From: Gemmataceae bacterium
GTDB lineage: Bacteria > Planctomycetota > Planctomycetia > Gemmatales > Gemmataceae
Direction of reading: 5' to 3'
Assembly (NCBI GenBank): GCA_025055215.1
Contig: JANWYO010000304.1
Span: 1 to 32,200, forward strand
DNA length: 32,200 nt
Numbering within the stretch: the first letter of the stretch is position 1; each line of letters opens with the position of its first letter. Shown here piece by piece: positions 24,563-32,200 of this stretch. The position numbers and the translations under genes were made by a program. The notes beneath the pieces are model-generated. The model made no database searches. It saw only the letters and a program-made list of their open reading frames with translations, and had not been told where the DNA came from.

Positions 24563-25816
24563 TCAGCTGCTCAACCCCAGCTCGGCCACCAGGACGCGCA
24601 AGAACGGCTCCGCGTCGGTGACGATGCCGACCGTCTGGATGCTGCCGCGATCGACCAGCTTCGTCACGGTGGCGGGGTTGATGTCGACGCAGGCGACGCG
24701 CACCCAGGCGGGGAGCAGGTTGCCGGTGGCGATCGAGTGTAACATGGTGGCCACCATCAGGGCGAAGCCGACGCCTCGGACGTGTCGCCGCATGGCCCGT
24801 TGGGCCTCCAGAATGTCGGTAATGACGTCGGGAAGCGGTCCATCATCGCGGATACTGCCGGCCAGAACGAAGGGAATCCCGCGGCGGATGCATTCATACA
24901 TGATGCCGCTCCGCAGCAGGCCGCGTTCCACCGCCGCCCGGATCGAGCCGAGCCGGCGAATGGTGTTGATGGCTCGCAGGTGGTGTTCGTGGCCCTCCTC
25001 CGCCGGCAGGCCGCGATCCAGACACACCCCCAGGCTGGTGCCGTAGAGCGCCTGCTCGATGTCGTGGCTTGCCAGGGCGTTGCCGGCGAAGAGCACGTCC
25101 AGAAAGCCGCCGCGGATCAACCGGCAGACGTGCTCCACCGCCCCGGTGTGGACCACGGCCGGGCCGAGGACAGCCAAAATCTTGTCCCCCGCAGCGCGGC
25201 AGCGGCGCATGGCCGCAGCAATTTCCCGGACCGTCACCCCTTTCGGCTTCTCGCTCGACACCGGGCTGGCCATGAACTCAAAAAGGTTCTGGCGATGCGC
25301 CGACTCGGCGGGGAAGACGCGCAGGCCCTGCCGGCCAACCACGATCCGGTCCCCTTGGCGCACCTCCGCCATCGGCACGCAGCGGGCCGTTCGGGCTTCG
25401 GGATCGACCAGGATGCCGCAGTCCATCTCCTGGTCCTCGACGTCGATCCATTCCCCGTTCAACCGCACCTGCGTCCGGTAGTTGGTTGTGCTGTAAAAAC
25501 CCTCGGGAAAGGCCCCGTCCATATCGGCCTCGACAACTCGGCAGTCGTGCGTGGCGACCGGCGTGGCACCGTGGTCGTGGATGACGTTGAGGATTTCCGC
25601 CAACGCCCGCTCGGACGCGGCCTGCACCTGGATGCGGGCATAGCTGGGGTCTTGCTGCCGCTGGCCAATGCGGATGTCCTTCAGCACATACGAACCGCCG
25701 CGGGTGAGGATCTCATCCAGAACTTTCGGCAACAGCAACGAGTCGATGATGTGACCTTGCAGTTCGACTTCCTCGACGAAGCCGGTCGGCGCCGGCGCGA
25801 TCGGTGCGTGGCTCAT
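24563..25816 (-). CDS. Ornithine cyclodeaminase, archaeal/cyanobacterial type (LOR/SDH-like, TIGR00300 family)
   Basis: The 417-residue protein belongs to the family first called LOR/SDH bifunctional-like, in which archaeal members and the C-terminal half of cyanobacterial AgrE/ArgZ form proline from ornithine. The N-terminal domain (EVELQGHIIDSLLLPKVLDE, SYARIQVQAASERALAEILN) is the Saccharop_dh_N-like part. The rest contains VHTGAVEHVCRLIRGGFLDV, LFAGNALASHDIEQALYGTS, GIPFVLAGSIRDDGPLPDVI and the C-terminal ACVDINPATVTKLVDRGSIQT, consistent with nicotinamide-cofactor binding. Length is normal. It starts in an ATGA overlap with the metallophosphoesterase gene and is followed after 84 bp by the arginine dihydrolase gene. 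Confidence 0.85.
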   Translation of the reverse strand: MSHAPIAPAPTGFVEEVELQGHIIDSLLLPKVLDEILTRGGSYVLKDIRIGQRQQDPSYARIQVQAASERALAEILNVIHDHGATPVATHDCRVVEADMDGAFPEGFYSTTNYRTQVRLNGEWIDVEDQEMDCGILVDPEARTARCVPMAEVRQGDRIVVGRQGLRVFPAESAHRQNLFEFMASPVSSEKPKGVTVREIAAAMRRCRAAGDKILAVLGPAVVHTGAVEHVCRLIRGGFLDVLFAGNALASHDIEQALYGTSLGVCLDRGLPAEEGHEHHLRAINTIRRLGSIRAAVERGLLRSGIMYECIRRGIPFVLAGSIRDDGPLPDVITDILEAQRAMRRHVRGVGFALMVATMLHSIATGNLLPAWVRVACVDINPATVTKLVDRGSIQTVGIVTDAEPFLRVLVAELGLSS

Positions 25817-26553
25817 GGTCCGTTCCCTGGCTTGGATGATCCCTGCGGCTTCGGCTCACTCGTCAGCCGGCCCCCGGTCCGCAGCACCTGGGCCAGCATC
25901 GCCTTGGCGTCGTCGGGCAGCGGCCCCTCCTCGATGACGCGGATCGTCTCGTCGACAGGATACTCTACCCGGTGGAGCTGCACCCGCGAATTCTCGATCA
26001 CCGCATACGAGGCCCGAGGATCCCCGTCCCGCGGCAAACCCACACTCCCCGGGTTGATCACCAGCTTGTCCCGCACCGTCAAGATGTACGGCTGATGCGT
26101 ATGGCCCACGCAGATGACGTCGGCATCGACCCCGTCCAGACATTCCTCCCAAAAGGCGGGATCATTGGGTGCCCACTCATCGAGCGGATCGCGCGGCGTG
26201 GCATGCACCAGGAGAAAGCGGTGCCGTTGCAGCGTCACCATCTGCGAGACGGGCAGTTCCGCCAAATAGCGAAAATCCTCCGGGCTGAGCCGTTGCCGCG
26301 TCACCGGCCGCGTCACCGCGGTCAGGTAGCGGAACCCGCCGCCCTCCGGGACGCGGACGTTCTGGACCGTGTCATGGTCGTGGTTGCCCCGGATGCTGTA
26401 ACGGGCCTCACGCCGCAGCCATTCAAGACAGGGGCTTGGCTCGAGGGCATAGTCCACCAGGTCCCCAAGACAGATGCACACGTCGTAGCGCTCCCGGATG
26501 GCTTGCAGCGCCGGCCAATTGGCGTGAATGTCGGCCAACAGGAGGACGCGCAT
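25813..26553 (-). CDS. Calcineurin-like metallophosphoesterase (YfcE-like)
   Basis: The 246-residue protein has all metal-binding motifs of the superfamily: DIHAN (D8, H10), GDLVDY (D31), GNHDHD (N57, H58), LLVHATP and GHTHQPY, followed by INPGSVGLPRD. These coordinate two metals for phosphoester hydrolysis. A C-terminal Pro/Ser-rich tail (SEPKPQGSSKPGNGP) is unstructured. It starts at an ATG preceded by AGAGG, 12 bp after the adenosyltransferase stop, and overlaps the ornithine cyclodeaminase gene by four bases. The substrate cannot be told from sequence. Confidence 0.9.
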   Translation of the reverse strand: MRVLLLADIHANWPALQAIRERYDVCICLGDLVDYALEPSPCLEWLRREARYSIRGNHDHDTVQNVRVPEGGGFRYLTAVTRPVTRQRLSPEDFRYLAELPVSQMVTLQRHRFLLVHATPRDPLDEWAPNDPAFWEECLDGVDADVICVGHTHQPYILTVRDKLVINPGSVGLPRDGDPRASYAVIENSRVQLHRVEYPVDETIRVIEEGPLPDDAKAMLAQVLRTGGRLTSEPKPQGSSKPGNGP

Positions 26554-26565
26554 GACGACCTCTTG

Positions 26566-27129
26566 TCACTGGTTTTGACCGGGGACCCAGAGAACGTCCC
26601 GGACCCCGTGATCATTGAGCACCCGGGCCAGGACAAACAACAGGTCCGACAGCCGGTTCAGGTAGATCAACACCTGCGAATTGACAGGTTCCTGCCGCAT
26701 CAGGGTGACGACCGCCCGTTCGGCCCGCCGGCACACCGTGCGGGCCAGGTGGCAAGCCGCCGCCGCCACGTTTCCCCCGGGGAGCACGAAGCTGGCCAAC
26801 GCCGGCAACGGAGCATTCAGCCGATCGATGGCCGCTTCCAGCCGGGCGACCTGTTCGGGCCGTACCCGCAGTCGGTTGGCTGCGGAGGGTGCTTCAGGAA
26901 CGCACAGGTCGGCACCGACGTCGAACAGATCATTCTGGATGCTGCGCAGCAGCGCCGCTTCCGCCATCTCCGGGGCTTGAGCCAGCAACCAGCCGAGCAC
27001 CGCGTTCAGCTCATCCACGGTGCCGTAGGCTTCGACCCGCGGGTGGTCCTTGGGAACCCGCCGGCCGTCCCCCAGGCCGGTTTCGCCGCTGTCACCGCTT
27101 CGTGTGTAAATCCGCGACAGGTAGACCAT
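26566..27129 (-). CDS. Cob(I)alamin adenosyltransferase, PduO type
   Basis: The enzyme transfers the adenosyl group of ATP to cob(I)alamin, giving adenosylcobalamin. The 187-residue protein shows the N-terminal ATP-binding motif IYTRSGDSGETGLGDGRRV, then RVEAYGTVDELNAVLGWLL, FVLPGGNVAAAACHLARTVC, RRAERAVV and NRLSDLLFVLARVLND, all diagnostic of the PduO/MMAB trimeric family. It lies upstream of the metallophosphoesterase with a 12-bp gap, in the same operon. Together with cobT at 7.9-9.0 kb it indicates use of B12 coenzymes. Confidence 0.95.
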   Translation of the reverse strand: MVYLSRIYTRSGDSGETGLGDGRRVPKDHPRVEAYGTVDELNAVLGWLLAQAPEMAEAALLRSIQNDLFDVGADLCVPEAPSAANRLRVRPEQVARLEAAIDRLNAPLPALASFVLPGGNVAAAACHLARTVCRRAERAVVTLMRQEPVNSQVLIYLNRLSDLLFVLARVLNDHGVRDVLWVPGQNQ

Positions 27130-27242
27130 GAACCGCCTCGGACCCGGCAGCGAGCCATGACCACCCTTATTTTACAACTCCCTGCCATCGCCGTTCACCG
27201 GCGGCCACATCAGCTCCAGCAACGGGACAGGGAGGCGCGGCA

Positions 27243-30200
27243 TCATAACTCGTGCTCCCAGGTCGCTAATTGGCGATGCAGGTCGTCCCAGGAGACCGGC
27301 ACACTGGGCAGACGGAAACGCTCCTCGGCCAAGGTGACGATGGCTGTCTGCTCCAGGCGGGCACGCTGTACCTCGGCTTCGAGGCGGCGAAGCCAAGAAG
27401 GCACGTCGAGCCCCACGCCGGCGGGAGTGGCACTCAGTTGGCGGAGTTCCTCCCGGAAGCGGGCAAACATCGGCCCCCCTCCGGGCGTCTTCGCTTCCGC
27501 CATGACCGGCTTAATGGCGGCGCATAGGCGGTCCAACCGCAGCGCCTGCACGAAGCGTTCGTGCAGGCGGTCGGCCACCGTGCGCAGCCTCATGCCATGC
27601 TCCTGTTCCAGCCGGGCCAATGCCTGCAACTGTTGCTCCGCCAGCGGCTCGGTCAAGCGGGCGAACTCCGCTTCCCACAACAGGGCGGCCTCCGTCTTGC
27701 CGGCCCGCGCCAGCACTTCGTGCACCACCATGAGCGGCCTCAGCTGCCACACGTGCCGCTCGTAGCCGACCTTCAGCCGCAAAAATTCCAGCAGCCGATA
27801 CAGGTTGTCGCCGTAGTCCGAGTAACTCGTCGTGGTGTTGTAGTCCTTGTACTCCTCGTAGTTCTCCACCACCGCCGCCAACGCGACTCGCAATAACCGG
27901 ATCGCTTGCTCGTGAGGATAGGCGCCGGCGTCGAGGTCCTCCACCAGGCGGATCGGTTGCAGCGGGTCGGGGTTGGCGCTTAAGTAGCGGAGATAGTCGC
28001 CCACGCCCCGATGCAGGATGCCTCGCAGGTTAGCCAGCGTCATGAAGCGGGCATGGAACAGATCGCGGCCGTAGCGGCGAATGAAGTCCCGCAACAGTAC
28101 CCAATCCTGCTCCTGGCGCAGACTGTCCAACGCGGAAAGCGTGACGGTCCGGCTGTGGTCGACCCACAGCCTCAGGAACGGCGACGTAATCGCTTCGAGG
28201 ACGTTCGCCAATGGCCGGTCCGCGGCGTGCTCCGCGGTCCAGTGGGCTGAGGAGCCCACCACGGCCTCAATCACGGCTTGAAAACCGGTCTGAAAGACCT
28301 GATTGAATTCGGTCAGCCCCTGTCCTGGGACCGGTCTTGCCTCCTCCATGACCCGAGCAAGGCGGACCAGCTGGTAGGTCTCCCGCAAGAGGCCGACTCG
28401 CGGCAGGCTCGCGCATAAGGCCCGCAGTACCGTCTGGGCGATGCGCGCCCGCAGGATGGTCCGCGGGGTACCACCCGCGTCCAACGGCGGGAAGACCAAC
28501 GGCTCGTCGCGGAAGCGAGCCACCAATTCCGGCAGTAGCGCCCGCGCCGCCTCCAGGTCGCCCCGGTACAACGCGTGCTCCAGCCGGATGATGGATGGCT
28601 CCCACGCCGGGCGGTCCGGCTCGGCCGGCCCCGGCTCCGAGCCTTGAGCGGCATGCAGCGCCCCCACCGCCATGAAGGCGTCCAGACAGGTGCCAATCGC
28701 CGCATACACCAGTCGTTCCTTCAACACCCGCCGCCGATCGAACTCAATCATCGATTCGTAGCCGCCCACGGGCGAAGGCACGGGGCAAGCGTGCAGCGCC
28801 TCGAGAAAAGCCAGGAGCTGCCGTTCCTTGGCCCGGGCCTCTGCCAGCCAGTCGGCCAACCGCGGGGGTTGGCCGTACTCGCGGGTCCGGGCGGCGATGG
28901 GCCAAAGCCGAGCCAACGTGGACAAGAAACGCAGCCGGGCCAGCAGCGGCTCGGCGCGGTCTTCCAGGGGGAAGTCCGCTCCTAGCCGGGGCTCCTCGGC
29001 CACCGACCCTTCGTGCTCGTCATCGGCGCTGTCGCGGTAGGTCACGTTCTCGTAAGCCGCGCCGTACAACTCTTCCTCTTTCTCATCCTCCGCGGGGGCC
29101 GCCGTCACTTCCGCGGTGAGCGCCGGCGCATTCCAGAGATCGTCGGCGTTGGCTTCCAGGTGGTCGAAGAAGCGCTGGATAAGGTCGAAGTCGATGCGCG
29201 GCTCGATGGTGACCAGCAACATCCAGCGCAGGGCAAGGGTGTGGAAAGAGAAGTCGTTGTCTTCCAGCGGCACGTGTTCGTGCTGGCTGAGCCAATTCAT
29301 CAGCAAGGCCATGCTGGCGCGGAAATCCTTTTTCCGCAGCAGGGCCTCAATGACCAGGGCGAAGGCCTTGGGAGAGCGGAACCCCTCGAGGTGCTGTCGC
29401 CAGAAGGCGAGGTCGCCGCTGGCTTCGCCGCGCTCGTGCCAGCGGGCCAAGGCCCGGGCCACGTGCCGGGCCGAGGCAACCGCCTCGGCGCCGTCGATGT
29501 GCCTGACGTCGCTGACCGTGGTGGTGGCGAATCGGTCCCACCAGCGGGCCAGCCGTTCGGCCGCCGGCAACAAGTTGTCGGCCAGGGAGGCCCGGCCGGT
29601 GGCCGCCGCCTCGCTCAGCAGTCGGCTATACAGGTGAAAAATCTGCTCGATAACGACGATCAATTCGTCGATCCGCGGATCGCGGACGCTGTCTTCGCGG
29701 GCGGCCGACAGGGGGAAAAGTCCCTGAAAGCCGAGGATGTTCCACGGGTCGGCCAAGGCGCCGCACTCGATGCCGCGCTGCAACAGCTCTTCGACCTCCG
29801 GGACCAGTCGCGCGGCTGCTTCGAGGTCGCCCTGCTCGGCCAACAGGTGGGCGGCGGCCAGCCGTCCCAGCATGGCGCTCATCATCCGAATGGACGGGAC
29901 GGCGACGCGCTCGGCTTCCTCCTGACTCGCCTGTGGATAGCCGAGGGCCGCGAACACCAAGGCCAGGTGGCGTTGTTGCAGCTGGATGGCCCGCTGCCGG
30001 GCGAGCTGTTCGTTAAGGTGCTGCCGGGCGCCGCCGAAGGGCTGCCGCAGGGCGGCAGCCTCGGCCCGCAGGCGCGACCCGTGTTCGCCGCCGACCTGCT
30101 GGAGCTGCTGAGCGTAGAAGGCGTCGCGGCAGCGGGCGATGCGCGGCAACAGCGTCGCCAGGCTGGCGGAGGAATCGTGGGCGGCCGGCCCGCTGCCGCT

Positions 30201-31097
30201 GATCCCGGCCGCCATCAGCATGGTGCCGGCCAGTACGGTGGCCGCCTCCAGCAACGCCTCCTCCGGCCGCGGGGACTCCCCCACCCGTTGCATCAAGGCA
30301 TCCAGGACCACCGGCCGCACGACAAACCGCCGATACCTCCCCTGCTCGTCGATCTGATGCGGGTCCCACTCCCCGAAGACATAGTTCGGCCGCCGATTGA
30401 CCGGATGTCCATGGTCATAGGCCCTGGGGTCGAGGGCCAATTCGTCGAGCAACTCAAGATCGAAGGAGGCTTCCAGCCGCAGGCTGGGATCGGTCCGCGC
30501 CAAGATGTCGAGGGCCACCGACACGAGATCGTGATACCGGCCTGGCGCCACTCCCGCCCCCCGCAGGTACAAGGGGATGGGCCGCACACGCTCCCGGGGA
30601 TACGGCTCGCCTTGGGGGCGTGTCTCCAGGATGGCGATGGGGCGATGGCCGACGTAATCGTTCAGGCGGAGGAGGCTGCCGCGGATGATCCGTTCGCTTT
30701 CGTGCCAGGGGCCTCCTTGGGCCAGGATTGCCTCAAAAAATCGAGCCACGAGAAACGGCTGGAACAACTCCGCGTCGCTCCAATGAGCAAGGACATCAGC
30801 ATGATGTCGGCGATAGGCCCGCGGCAAGTCGCGCAGTCCCAACGGGAGGACGGCCTCCACCTGCTCGGTGTTTCGGAAGGCCGCCGCGCCGCTGGCCTTT
30901 AACTCGGCCAGGCGCTGACCCAGCACCTCGAGCAGGGCGCGGCACGGGTCGCTCGCCCCTTGCGCCGCCAACCAGCGAAATGCGTCCGCCAGCTGCCGCT
31001 GGAAGCGGCAATCGGGCCGACCTTCGGAATAATTGAGATAGCCCAGTAAGGCAGCCCAACCAGGCGGCTCCATGGTCTCGACGTCGTCGTACGCCAC
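27243..31097 (-). CDS. Large cytoplasmic helical protein of unknown function (1284 aa)
   Basis: I do not recognise a family. The GTG at 31097 has GAGGG upstream; a later ATG (31073) lacks a ribosome-binding site. The protein has no signal peptide or membrane segment and is almost entirely Leu/Ala/Arg/Glu-rich helix, suggesting TPR-like or other solenoid repeats without a clean consensus. A strongly acidic linker lies near residues 665-715 ([20 protein letters not shown]). A small aromatic/acidic patch ([20 protein letters not shown]) occurs near residue 1090. It ends in [20 protein letters not shown] and a helical tail that may be coiled coil. The adenosyltransferase starts 113 bp downstream. 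A scaffold role is possible but unsupported. Confidence 0.8.
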   Translation of the reverse strand: MAYDDVETMEPPGWAALLGYLNYSEGRPDCRFQRQLADAFRWLAAQGASDPCRALLEVLGQRLAELKASGAAAFRNTEQVEAVLPLGLRDLPRAYRRHHADVLAHWSDAELFQPFLVARFFEAILAQGGPWHESERIIRGSLLRLNDYVGHRPIAILETRPQGEPYPRERVRPIPLYLRGAGVAPGRYHDLVSVALDILARTDPSLRLEASFDLELLDELALDPRAYDHGHPVNRRPNYVFGEWDPHQIDEQGRYRRFVVRPVVLDALMQRVGESPRPEEALLEAATVLAGTMLMAAGISGSGPAAHDSSASLATLLPRIARCRDAFYAQQLQQVGGEHGSRLRAEAAALRQPFGGARQHLNEQLARQRAIQLQQRHLALVFAALGYPQASQEEAERVAVPSIRMMSAMLGRLAAAHLLAEQGDLEAAARLVPEVEELLQRGIECGALADPWNILGFQGLFPLSAAREDSVRDPRIDELIVVIEQIFHLYSRLLSEAAATGRASLADNLLPAAERLARWWDRFATTTVSDVRHIDGAEAVASARHVARALARWHERGEASGDLAFWRQHLEGFRSPKAFALVIEALLRKKDFRASMALLMNWLSQHEHVPLEDNDFSFHTLALRWMLLVTIEPRIDFDLIQRFFDHLEANADDLWNAPALTAEVTAAPAEDEKEEELYGAAYENVTYRDSADDEHEGSVAEEPRLGADFPLEDRAEPLLARLRFLSTLARLWPIAARTREYGQPPRLADWLAEARAKERQLLAFLEALHACPVPSPVGGYESMIEFDRRRVLKERLVYAAIGTCLDAFMAVGALHAAQGSEPGPAEPDRPAWEPSIIRLEHALYRGDLEAARALLPELVARFRDEPLVFPPLDAGGTPRTILRARIAQTVLRALCASLPRVGLLRETYQLVRLARVMEEARPVPGQGLTEFNQVFQTGFQAVIEAVVGSSAHWTAEHAADRPLANVLEAITSPFLRLWVDHSRTVTLSALDSLRQEQDWVLLRDFIRRYGRDLFHARFMTLANLRGILHRGVGDYLRYLSANPDPLQPIRLVEDLDAGAYPHEQAIRLLRVALAAVVENYEEYKDYNTTTSYSDYGDNLYRLLEFLRLKVGYERHVWQLRPLMVVHEVLARAGKTEAALLWEAEFARLTEPLAEQQLQALARLEQEHGMRLRTVADRLHERFVQALRLDRLCAAIKPVMAEAKTPGGGPMFARFREELRQLSATPAGVGLDVPSWLRRLEAEVQRARLEQTAIVTLAEERFRLPSVPVSWDDLHRQLATWEHEL

Positions 31098-31256
31098 CGG
31101 TCCGGTCCCTCGAAGCGTCGATGCGAATGACGGCCTCCTGCCCTCAGTGAGGATTGTTCGATCTTAGGGCTACCGCTCGGGGATGACAAGCGGGCTAGAC
31201 CGGCGGGAATCGCCCCGGGACAATGGGCGCGTCGCCTTTCTGTCGTGAGGGGTGTC

Positions 31257-32200
31257 ATGATTACCGTCGTCGTCGGCGCGGCAGGCCAACTCGGGCGCGA
31301 CCTCTGTCCGCGGCTTCCGGGCACCGTCATTCCTTGGACGCGGGCGGAAGTCGATCTCGCCCGGCCGGAGACCATCCGCCCGGCACTGGCGGCCCAGCGG
31401 CCCGACGTTGTCGTCAACTGCGCTGCTTACAACTTCGTAGATCGGGCAGAAACCGAGGTCGCGGCGGCCATGGCGGTCAATGGCTGGGGCGTGCGGGAGT
31501 TGGCGGCGGCCTGTCGGGAGTTAAACGCGGTCCTCGTTCACTTCAGCACCGACTATGTCTTTGGGCTGGAGAATGACCGGCGAACACCCTATGCCGAGGG
31601 TGACGCCCCGGGGCCGATCAGTGTCTACGGCGTGAGCAAGCTGGCAGGGGAATATTTCGTCCGCGCCCTGTGTCCCCGGCACTATGTGATCCGGACGTGC
31701 GGCCTGTATGGCGTCTGGGGAAGCGGGGGCAAGGGTGGGAATTTTGTCGAGACGATGTTGCGTCGTGCCGCGGAGGGCAAACCGCTGCGCGTTGTCGCCG
31801 ACCAGGTCTGCACGCCCAGTTACACGGTGGACGTCGCCCGGGCCACGGCGGCCCTGATCTCCACCGGTCGCTACGGGCTGTACCATCTGACCAATGCCGG
31901 GGAATGCTCCTGGTTTGAGTTCGCGGGCACCATTTTTGAGCTGGCTGGCGTTCGCGCCGATCTGTCGGCGATCAACAGCCACGCCTACGGGGCACCCGCT
32001 CGGCGACCGTCGTATAGCGTCTTAAGCCATGCGGCTTACGAAGGGCTGGGGTTGCCGCCGTTGCGGCCATGGCGGGAGGCATTGGCCAGCTACCTCGAGG
32101 AGCGGCGGAGCCGCGCCGGCGAGACGGCGGCATCGGCGGGTCGCGGCGGGGGGGGGCGCCGGGGGGGGGGGGGCCCCCCCCCGGGGGCGGGGGGGCGGCC
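31257..32200 (+). CDS. rfbD: dTDP-4-dehydrorhamnose reductase, 3' end at contig edge
   Basis: RfbD/RmlD performs the last step of dTDP-L-rhamnose synthesis, using NAD(P)H. The ATG at 31257 has GAGGGG upstream. The N-terminal Rossmann motif is VVGAAGQLG (residues 5-13), followed by DVVVNCAAYNFVDRAE, FSTDYVFG, the catalytic YGVSK (Y124, K128), RTCGLYG, ADQVCTPSYTVDVARA and RRPSYSVLS. All family parts to about residue 285 are present, so little or nothing is lost. The frame has no stop before the edge, and residues from about 297 onward are encoded by G/C runs that are probably artefact. It is divergent from the 1284-aa gene, with 159 bp between starts. Confidence 0.92.
   Translation, partial: MITVVVGAAGQLGRDLCPRLPGTVIPWTRAEVDLARPETIRPALAAQRPDVVVNCAAYNFVDRAETEVAAAMAVNGWGVRELAAACRELNAVLVHFSTDYVFGLENDRRTPYAEGDAPGPISVYGVSKLAGEYFVRALCPRHYVIRTCGLYGVWGSGGKGGNFVETMLRRAAEGKPLRVVADQVCTPSYTVDVARATAALISTGRYGLYHLTNAGECSWFEFAGTIFELAGVRADLSAINSHAYGAPARRPSYSVLSHAAYEGLGLPPLRPWREALASYLEERRSRAGETAASAGRGGGGRRGGGGPPPGAGGR
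32146..32200. other. Low-complexity poly-G/poly-C contig end
   Basis: The last ~55 bases are runs of G and C with almost no A or T, including a 13-base G run followed by a C run. They look like sequencing or assembly artefact at a read-depth edge, not biology. Confidence 0.8.

Noticed and set aside
29013-30902. Plus-strand open frame of 629 codons within the 1284-aa gene
   Set aside because: Antisense frame with Gly/Arg/Gln-rich low-complexity translation and no family motif.
1-32200. CRISPR arrays, prophage or insertion sequences
   Set aside because: No regularly spaced repeats, no cas genes, no transposase or phage structural gene was seen; xerD looks like the housekeeping recombinase.

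Overview
The window looks like one complete draft contig of high-GC bacterial DNA, most likely from the phylum Planctomycetota (Gemmatales-like). The reasons are a planctomycete-type C-terminal haem-binding domain at the left end, a decayed leucine-rich-repeat fragment and a decayed FHA fragment of kinds common in Gemmata relatives, several secreted proteins of unknown role, and high GC. Both ends look artificial: bases 1-80 are a perfect zero-spacer palindrome, and the last ~55 bases are almost pure G/C runs. This placement is inference from gene content, not from a marker gene.

Layout. (1) 2-1129 (+): 3' part of a secreted cytochrome-like protein. (2) 1224-5958 (-): RNase R, a DUF255 thioredoxin-fold protein and a secreted DsbD-alpha-like protein. 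(3) 6107-8985: a secreted degenerate peptidase-like protein and an unrecognised 183-aa protein (+), then convergent cobT (-). (4) 9360-11262 (+): a soluble histidine kinase and an unusual receiver-XRE helix-turn-helix regulator, then a convergent secreted YHS-like protein (-, 11455-12165). (5) 12651-18387 (+): a compact [NiFe]-hydrogenase maturation operon in the order hypA, hypB-hypF (one fused gene), hypC, hypD, hypE, followed by xerD. (6) 19443-20715: about 1.3 kb without an intact gene, holding at least three decayed coding remnants, then tRNA-Ser(GCU) on the minus strand. (7) 21008-31097 (-): acetyl-CoA synthetase, an ArsR-type regulator, an arginine dihydrolase-like enzyme, an archaeal/cyanobacterial-type ornithine cyclodeaminase, a metallophosphoesterase, a PduO-type cobalamin adenosyltransferase and an unrecognised 1284-aa protein. 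(8) 31257-end (+): an rfbD-like dTDP-4-dehydrorhamnose reductase running into the contig end.

How the genes work together. The hyp operon encodes all six core HypABCDEF activities on five polypeptides, so the organism should mature a [NiFe] hydrogenase whose structural genes lie elsewhere. The adjacent arginine dihydrolase and ornithine cyclodeaminase genes look like the two halves of the cyanobacterial AgrE/ArgZ enzyme as separate proteins, predicting arginine to ornithine to proline with ammonia release. CobT and the PduO-type adenosyltransferase indicate lower-ligand attachment and adenosylcobalamin formation. The kinase and receiver-HTH pair form a self-contained soluble two-component module with unknown targets.

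The most unusual features are the in-frame HypB-HypF fusion, the split arginine-to-proline pair, the REC-XRE response regulator and the gene graveyard at 19.4-20.5 kb. I see no CRISPR array, prophage, insertion sequence or rRNA.
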